Below, in pieces: positions 59,435 to 64,000 of a stretch of 64,000 bases of DNA. The stretch's first letter is position 1. Each line of letters opens with the position of its first letter. Both the position numbers and the translations under genes were made by a program. The stretch comes from an uncultured Spirochaetaceae bacterium (GTDB lineage Bacteria; Spirochaetota; Spirochaetia; Sphaerochaetales; Sphaerochaetaceae): the NCBI GenBank assembly GCA_900315435.1, contig OMYY01000011.1, forward strand, positions 1 to 64,000, read 5' to 3'. The notes under the pieces are model-generated. The model was not told the DNA's origin, did no database searches, and was given only the letters and a program-made list of their open reading frames with translations.

Positions 59435-60316
59435 TTAGAAAAGCCGGAGCTTCCTCCCGCACAGCGGCCATAGGAAGGTCGCCCAGAGCCCGAGCAGCAG
59501 GTAACGGACGATCTTGCCCAGCGCGTAGAATTCCACGGGCAGGAGTTTCTTCAAGGCCATGATCGACAGGATTCCGGCAATTCCTCCCAGATATCGGAGA
59601 AGCTTGGTCGTGGTCCCGCAGTCGCAGGTGTAGTCCACATGCCGGCTCTCCAGATAGAATCCCAGATAGAAACCGGAGAACAGGTTGAAGGTGGAGACCA
59701 GGTCTCCGAAGGCGACCGGGTCGACTACGTTCGCCTGCAACAGGGTTCCTGAGACAAGGCCGATGGCAAGGGTCCCGAGACCGATGGCCAGGGTGAAATG
59801 TTCCAGCGGCTTTCCTTCCAGGACCGAGAATATCCGGTAGCAGAACAGGACTGTTCCTAGGCCGATGATCAGGCCGCCTATGACGTCGATGGGCCAGTGG
59901 ACTCCCAGATAGACGCGGCTGAGGGGAACAAGGATGACGAGCAGGAGGCTGAGGATGATGGAAGCCGGACGCGGAAAAGCGCAAGCGGTCGCGCCATAGA
60001 AGGCGCTTGCCGCGGTGCTGTGGCCGCTGGGAAAGGAATAGCCGGTAGCGGTCCCGACACGCTTGCCTTGGATGGAGGAGAGCACTTGGAATGGGCGCGG
60101 GTGGCGTACAATCGCCTTGACGACCATGCTGCAGGAAAGGGAGAAGAGCAGGCAACTGGCGATGGAGAAGCCACGCCGCTTGTCGACGCACCAGTAGATG
60201 GCAAGGGCTATCAGGAGGATGACTCCCTCCTCGCCGAACATGGTGACCAATTCAAAGACCCGGTCCAGGAACGGGTTCGCGTGTTCCTGGAAGAACAGAA
60301 GGATGGACGCTTGCAT
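59435..60316 (-). CDS. PAP2-family membrane phosphatase
   Basis: A 293-residue protein with about eight helices and the three-part PAP2 site: KAIVRHPRPF (K-x6-R-P type), SFPSGHST (catalytic His), and SRVYLGVHWPIDV (second His). It probably removes phosphate from lipid phosphates such as undecaprenyl-PP or phosphatidate. A -10 box (GATACT) ends 6 bases before ATG 60316, favouring this start over 60352. Convergent with the exonuclease (5-base gap). Confidence 0.9.
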   Translation of the reverse strand: MQASILLFFQEHANPFLDRVFELVTMFGEEGVILLIALAIYWCVDKRRGFSIASCLLFSLSCSMVVKAIVRHPRPFQVLSSIQGKRVGTATGYSFPSGHSTAASAFYGATACAFPRPASIILSLLLVILVPLSRVYLGVHWPIDVIGGLIIGLGTVLFCYRIFSVLEGKPLEHFTLAIGLGTLAIGLVSGTLLQANVVDPVAFGDLVSTFNLFSGFYLGFYLESRHVDYTCDCGTTTKLLRYLGGIAGILSIMALKKLLPVEFYALGKIVRYLLLGLWATFLWPLCGRKLRLF

Positions 60317-60322
60317 GGTGAC

Positions 60323-60352
60323 AGTATCGACCGTGATGGCAAGAACGGTCAA
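60323..60352 (-). promoter_or_regulatory. Promoter of the PAP2 gene, 6 bases before its start codon
   Basis: Minus strand: TTGACC (60347-60352), an 18-base spacer, GATACT (60323-60328), then GTCACC and ATG 60316. Confidence 0.6.
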
Positions 60353-60372
60353 GTTGGAGTACGATACTCCCT

Positions 60373-60744
60373 ATGAGCGATGAAAATCTGATCGAGGCTT
60401 TGGTGGATGGCGATTGGGATGATGACGACGAGCTGGAGGGCGAGCTTGCCTCCAGCCGTGTCTGGAAGGTCGAGCAACTGCTTTCCTGGTTCAGCGACGC
60501 GACGGGAACCGTACGCCAGGAATGGTCTTCCTTTCCGCCCTTGCAACAGGCATTCCTTGCCGACCAGTGCGAGAGCGTGGGCAGGGTCTGCAGCCATGCC
60601 GCCCTTGCCGGTTACCTTTCCCATATCGGCGAGGGCGAGCCCTCGTTGTTCCCCTATCTTGCCTATCTGAACGATCCCTGCCGGTATCAGGAGACGGAAA
60701 TCGGGGAATCCTTGGAGGGAGAGGAGAACGTTTCCCTCAATTGA
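60373..60744 (+). CDS. Acidic protein of unknown function
   Basis: A 123-residue soluble protein with a very acidic start (DGDWDDDDELEGE) then helices (KVEQLLSWFSD, RVCSHAALAGYLS). I do not recognise a family. It is divergent from the PAP2 gene, and a TACGAT box 7 bases before the ATG would again make it leaderless, though the -35 is poor. The 3' end overlaps the convergent LysR gene by 58 bases. Confidence 0.6.
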   Translation: MSDENLIEALVDGDWDDDDELEGELASSRVWKVEQLLSWFSDATGTVRQEWSSFPPLQQAFLADQCESVGRVCSHAALAGYLSHIGEGEPSLFPYLAYLNDPCRYQETEIGESLEGEENVSLN

Positions 60745-61595
60745 GCAAGGAACCGCTCGGCAATCGGCGTGAAGGATTGATACCGCTTCCATGCGATAGA
60801 GAGCCTGCTTTCCAGCCGTGGAGCGAGCGGCCGGAAGGCAAGTCCGCTTCCTTTCGCGGTGTCGACGAGCCTGTCGAAGGTAAGCAGGTAGCCAAGCCCC
60901 TCCTTGACGAAGACCGAGCCGTTGTACGAAAGACGGAAGGTGCCCTCGAGCTGGAGGGAAGGGAAGCCGCTTCCCGCCCATCGTCTCACATCGCCGGTCC
61001 ATGCCTGTTCGGAGCAGAAAAGGGGAAGTCCGGCCAAGTCGTCTACGGTGATGGCATCCTTGCGCGCGAGCGGGTCGTTTTCGGGCATCACCAGGCCCCA
61101 GGTGTCTGCCTGCGGGAAATCGAGGTACTCGTACGAATGGCTGTCCGGGCATTCTGCCAGGACAAGGAAATCCAACAGGCCTTTCTGCAACTTTTCCTCG
61201 ATCTGCTCGGTATCGCCGCTGGTGATATGATAATGCAGGCTAGGATATTTGGCCTTACAGGCCTTGATGGCCCGCGCAAGATGCTTGATCTGGGCTGATT
61301 CCGCAAGCCCGAGGTACAGGTCTCCCCCGGTGATGTCGTCAAGCAGGGAGAATTCCTTTTCAATCTTGTCAGCCATGCCGACCAGATCCTGCGCGCGGTT
61401 GCGCAGGAGGATGCCTTCCTCCGTCAGGCTGATGCTGCGGCTGTGCCGGACGAACAGCAGTTTTCCCAACTCGTCCTCCAGGATCTTGATTTGTTTGGAG
61501 AGCGTCGGTTGCGAGACATGCAGGAAAGCCGCCGCCCGGCTCATGTTCTCTTCCCTCGCCACCGCAAGAAAGTACCGAAGCGTCTTGATTTCCAT
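60687..61595 (-). CDS. LysR-family transcriptional regulator
   Basis: A 302-residue LysR protein: winged helix MEIKTLRYFLAVAREENMSR, then AAAFLHVSQPTLSKQIKILE, and an effector domain from about residue 90 (GDLYLGLAESAQIKHLARAI). GGAGG ribosome site. Divergent from an alpha/beta hydrolase gene, an arrangement common for this hydrolase group, so it is the likely regulator of that gene. Confidence 0.92.
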   Translation of the reverse strand: MEIKTLRYFLAVAREENMSRAAAFLHVSQPTLSKQIKILEDELGKLLFVRHSRSISLTEEGILLRNRAQDLVGMADKIEKEFSLLDDITGGDLYLGLAESAQIKHLARAIKACKAKYPSLHYHITSGDTEQIEEKLQKGLLDFLVLAECPDSHSYEYLDFPQADTWGLVMPENDPLARKDAITVDDLAGLPLFCSEQAWTGDVRRWAGSGFPSLQLEGTFRLSYNGSVFVKEGLGYLLTFDRLVDTAKGSGLAFRPLAPRLESRLSIAWKRYQSFTPIAERFLAQLRETFSSPSKDSPISVS

Positions 61596-61617
61596 ACCCA
61601 GCCTCCTTGATTGAAAC

Positions 61618-61634
61618 TATTCTAGAAAAGAATA
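61618..61634. promoter_or_regulatory. TATTCT-N5-AGAATA inverted repeat, candidate LysR site
   Basis: A perfect six-base inverted repeat in the divergent control region. A second dyad, ATATC-AC-GATAT (61632-61643), overlaps its end. Typical of paired LysR sites, by position only. Confidence 0.5.
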
Positions 61635-61732
61635 TCACGATATGCATTATTGCTGGTAGTAACATCTTGGACAAGCGTCTATCGTAAGGGGTGGCAGGTT
61701 GGGACGATGGCTGCCCAGGAGGAAGAAACCGT

Positions 61733-62734
61733 ATGATGAAAACGGAAGCATTGCAGTTGGTCAAAGGGTGGGACAAGACATTCCCCAAGAGTGAAAAGGT
61801 CGATCACCGGAAGGTGACCTTCGTGAACCGCTACGGCATCACGCTTGCCGCCGACATGTACACGCCCAAGGGGGCGTCCGGCAGGATGCCGGCCATTGCC
61901 GTCTGCGGTCCCTTCGGAGCGGTCAAGGAACAATGCTCGGGCCTGTATGCGCAGGCGATGGCGGAACGGGGATGGGTCACGGTTGCCTTCGACCCTTCCT
62001 ATACCGGGGAGAGCGGCGGGAACCCGCGCAATATGGCCTCTCCTGACATCAACACGGAGGACTTCATGGCGGCAGTGGATTTCCTTTCGGTGCAGGAAAC
62101 CGTCGACCCCCGGAGCATCGGCATCATCGGTATCTGCGGCTGGGGAGGCATGGCCTTGAACGCCGCCGCGTTGGACACCCGCATCAAGGCCACGGTCGCC
62201 TCCACCATGTACGACATGTCGCGGGTCAACGCCAACGGCTATTTCGATTCCGAGGACAACGAGGAGGCCCGGTACCGGAAACGGGCTGCCATGTGCGCCC
62301 AGCGTACCGCCGACTATCAGGCCGGTTCCTACAAGCTCGCCGGCGGCGTGGTCGATCCGCTTCCTGCCGATGCCCCGTTCTTCGTGAAGGACTACTATGA
62401 CTACTACAAGACTCCCCGCGGCTACCATCCCCGTTCGTTGAACTCGAATGGCGGCTGGAACGTGACGGGTTGCGAGTCCTTCCTGAACCAGCCCATCCTC
62501 GCGTACAGTGACGAGATCCGCAGCGCCGTGCTGCTGGTCCATGGCGACAAGGCCCACTCCTGCTACTTCTCGAAGGACGCCTATGCGGCGATGGTCAAGG
62601 ATGGCAAGTATGCGAAAAACAAGGAGTTGCTGCTCATCCCTGGCGCAGTCCATACAGACCTGTATGATGGTGGCGGCAAAAACGCGATTCCTTTCGACAA
62701 GTTCGAAGCGTTTTTCCACCAATACCTGAGATAA
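61733..62734 (+). CDS. Alpha/beta hydrolase (YcjY-like) with an unusual nucleophile elbow
   Basis: A 333-residue protein of the alpha/beta-hydrolase fold, similar to the YcjY/dienelactone-hydrolase-like group. The oxyanion region is AVCGPFGAVKEQ, the elbow GIIGICGWGGMALNAAAL, and the late acid/base part LVHGDKAHSCYFS and PGAVHTDLYD (His). In relatives the elbow reads like C-A-S-G-G, but here Ser is replaced by Trp137, leaving Cys135 as a possible nucleophile. AGGAGG ten bases before ATG 61733. Confidence 0.85.
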   Translation: MMKTEALQLVKGWDKTFPKSEKVDHRKVTFVNRYGITLAADMYTPKGASGRMPAIAVCGPFGAVKEQCSGLYAQAMAERGWVTVAFDPSYTGESGGNPRNMASPDINTEDFMAAVDFLSVQETVDPRSIGIIGICGWGGMALNAAALDTRIKATVASTMYDMSRVNANGYFDSEDNEEARYRKRAAMCAQRTADYQAGSYKLAGGVVDPLPADAPFFVKDYYDYYKTPRGYHPRSLNSNGGWNVTGCESFLNQPILAYSDEIRSAVLLVHGDKAHSCYFSKDAYAAMVKDGKYAKNKELLLIPGAVHTDLYDGGGKNAIPFDKFEAFFHQYLR

Positions 62735-62738
62735 GCGT

Positions 62739-62953
62739 ATGAAAAAACGTGCTGCCGTTCTTGTTTCCTTTTTGTTGGCGGGTTTTCTGGGTGCGTCGGG
62801 AGGAGCGCCGGGCATCCTGCCGTGAAGTCTAAGGGCGGAGACTGGCTGGAAGGAATGCGCTTTGGCGGGGGAGTGCCGGAAGAGGATCTGCGCAGATGGA
62901 GGGAAGGACTGCGCTGGGAATCCTACCGGAACCGGAGTATTCCGGTCCTTTGA
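62739..62953 (+). pseudogene. Frameshifted small exported protein
   Basis: ATG 62739 opens a clear signal-peptide-like segment (MKKRAAVLVSFLLAGFLGAS), but the frame stops after 28 codons. An overlapping frame from GTG 62822 continues with KSKGGDWLEGMRFGGGVPEE and ends at 62953. A single frameshift would join them into a secreted protein of about 71 residues. Function unknown. A sequencing error is possible. Confidence 0.35.
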
Positions 62954-62968
62954 GCCAACAGAAGTCCA

Positions 62969-64000
62969 TCAGTACACGGAAAGCGCGACCACGACGGTCG
63001 ACGTGTACTCTCCGTTGGGCGCGGTCGCGAAAGAATCGTCAGGAAGCCTGAAGTCGAGGCGCTTCACATCCACATCTCCGGCTGAAGAGTTCTTCAACGT
63101 GTATGTGAGAAGCCCCGAACTATCTTCCTCATACGTACTGTCCGTCACGACGCTGCCCGTGCTGGTGTCAGGAACCAGGGAAAGCAGATAGCTGTACAGG
63201 TGTTCGTTCTGGGCGTCATGAAGTTTGTCATGCAGGATTTCCACAAGAAGGTTCTTGGTCATCCCGGTGTTTCCGTTCGACGCGTCGAACGACACCCGCA
63301 GGTACAGCAGGCTTACTCCGCTTTGCAGTTCGGATAGGGACGCCGGCAACTGGATTGCCGGATCGTTTCCCAGCACTGTCCTCCCAGGGTGGCTGAGCAA
63401 AGCAAGCGACGCGTTCAATGCCGGAGGCTGCGTGGGACCCTCGGTGTTGGTGAAAGGATCCATGAACCCCGAGGTGAATGGATTGTTGGAAATGTTGATG
63501 AGCTCTCCCGTGATGGAGTTGCCTCCGGCAGTCTCCTCATGCAGCTCGAACCGGTAATCGGCAAGGTTGGAAACAAGGTACGGGGTGCCTGGCACCATTC
63601 GCACGGGATTGGCGATAACCAGCCAGATGGTCATGGTGAGGGAGGTTTTCTTGTATTCGGGGTAGAGATGGATTTCCGAGTTCCCGGCATGTGTCAGGTC
63701 AATCAGCGTCCTTTGGCCGTTATATGGGAAATACTCGGCTAGGAGCCTGATGTCGGTCGGTTGCCGGCCAGGGAACAATCCCGTGATCGAGATGGGGGAG
63801 CCGCTTGTCACCAGCATGATGGTGGTTCCGTTGTCCTGGTTCGTCGTCATTCCGTCAATCTGTAGCGTCCCGACCTTGAGCATCTTCACCAGGTCTTGGG
63901 AAACATCCGGGCTTCCCGGGTCGAAGTAGTTCCCTTGGTCTTTCCCGTTCACCCATGTCATCGGGTTTTCCGGGGTATATCCGTAGGTAATCTCCCCTGC
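62969..64000 (-). CDS. Large protein of unknown function, 5' end outside the window
   Basis: The minus-strand frame is open from beyond 64000 to a stop at 62969 (about 343 codons seen). It reads AGEITYGYTPENPMTWVNG, then ... PGTPYLVSNLADYRFELHEE, and ends TSTVVVALSVY. It is rich in Ser, Thr, Asn and Gly with beta-strand-like stretches, as in surface or secreted proteins, but no family was recognised. An ATG at 63961 is internal, not the start. Confidence 0.65.
   Translation of the reverse strand, partial: AGEITYGYTPENPMTWVNGKDQGNYFDPGSPDVSQDLVKMLKVGTLQIDGMTTNQDNGTTIMLVTSGSPISITGLFPGRQPTDIRLLAEYFPYNGQRTLIDLTHAGNSEIHLYPEYKKTSLTMTIWLVIANPVRMVPGTPYLVSNLADYRFELHEETAGGNSITGELINISNNPFTSGFMDPFTNTEGPTQPPALNASLALLSHPGRTVLGNDPAIQLPASLSELQSGVSLLYLRVSFDASNGNTGMTKNLLVEILHDKLHDAQNEHLYSYLLSLVPDTSTGSVVTDSTYEEDSSGLLTYTLKNSSAGDVDVKRLDFRLPDDSFATAPNGEYTSTVVVALSVY

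Noticed and set aside
1-64000. CRISPR arrays
   Set aside because: No regularly spaced direct repeats or cas genes were seen anywhere in the window.

Overview
The window looks like a chromosomal segment of a free-living or gut-type spirochaete, most likely near Sphaerochaeta/Sphaerochaetaceae. This is inference from gene content. Base composition is fairly high in G+C. Substrate-binding proteins carry signal peptides that end in FAGG- or FANG-type sites without a lipobox. There are several FadL/UPF0164-like outer-membrane barrels and outer-membrane 'lipoprotein-sorting' (LolA-like) proteins, a BMP-type nucleoside transporter and luxS. A diderm envelope is certain from the barrels, LolA-like proteins and lipoproteins.

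Layout. 1-6.2 kb: the tail of a PD-(D/E)XK protein, an ArsR-type regulator, then a three-gene envelope cassette (RND/MMPL pump, LolA-like periplasmic protein, DUF1302-like barrel). 6.3-10.3 kb: three MATE exporters. 10.4-14.9 kb: aspartokinase, a small unknown gene, a stand-alone UgpC/MsmK-type ATPase, and the pfs-luxS pair. 15-18.6 kb: split chromate-type transporter with a divergent LysR, a Nif11-like small protein, a FadL-like barrel. 18.8-21.2 kb: dinB with a small YolD-like partner, then decayed DNA next to tRNA-Lys. 21.3-27.6 kb: membrane protein, esterase-like lipoprotein, a GntR regulator divergent from a GlpA-like/FAD-oxidoreductase/DUF1667 operon, nitroreductase. 27.8-32.1 kb: a second RND/LolA-like/barrel cassette. 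32.2-33.2 kb: a broken Sel1-repeat lipoprotein and an ISL3-like transposase remnant. 33.5-38 kb: a compact integrase element at tRNA-Gly holding RHH/XRE regulators, a HigBA-type toxin-antitoxin pair and a lysis-like cassette, with no capsid genes. 38-43.4 kb: GNAT, a fourth MATE, a barrel plus caspase-fold lipoprotein pair, a NYN nuclease-like protein, an orphan histidine kinase. 43.5-50.4 kb: lipoprotein plus barrel pair, NhaC antiporter, and a Crp-led ABC import operon. 50.5-57.6 kb: BMP-type nucleoside importer with purine nucleoside phosphorylase and nucleoside hydrolase. 57.7-64 kb: manA, DnaQ-like exonuclease, PAP2 phosphatase, LysR with a divergent alpha/beta hydrolase, and a partial unknown protein.

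Two themes tie the window together. First, two paralogous trans-envelope cassettes each pair an RND pump with a LolA-fold carrier and an outer-membrane barrel. In one of them the pump loop and the barrel N-terminus share the same short PSFGDD-like repeat, which suggests a physical link. Second, about nine genes have a good sigma-70 promoter whose -10 box ends only 6-10 nt before the ATG, so their mRNAs are probably leaderless. Operon-internal genes mostly have Shine-Dalgarno sites or stop/start overlaps.
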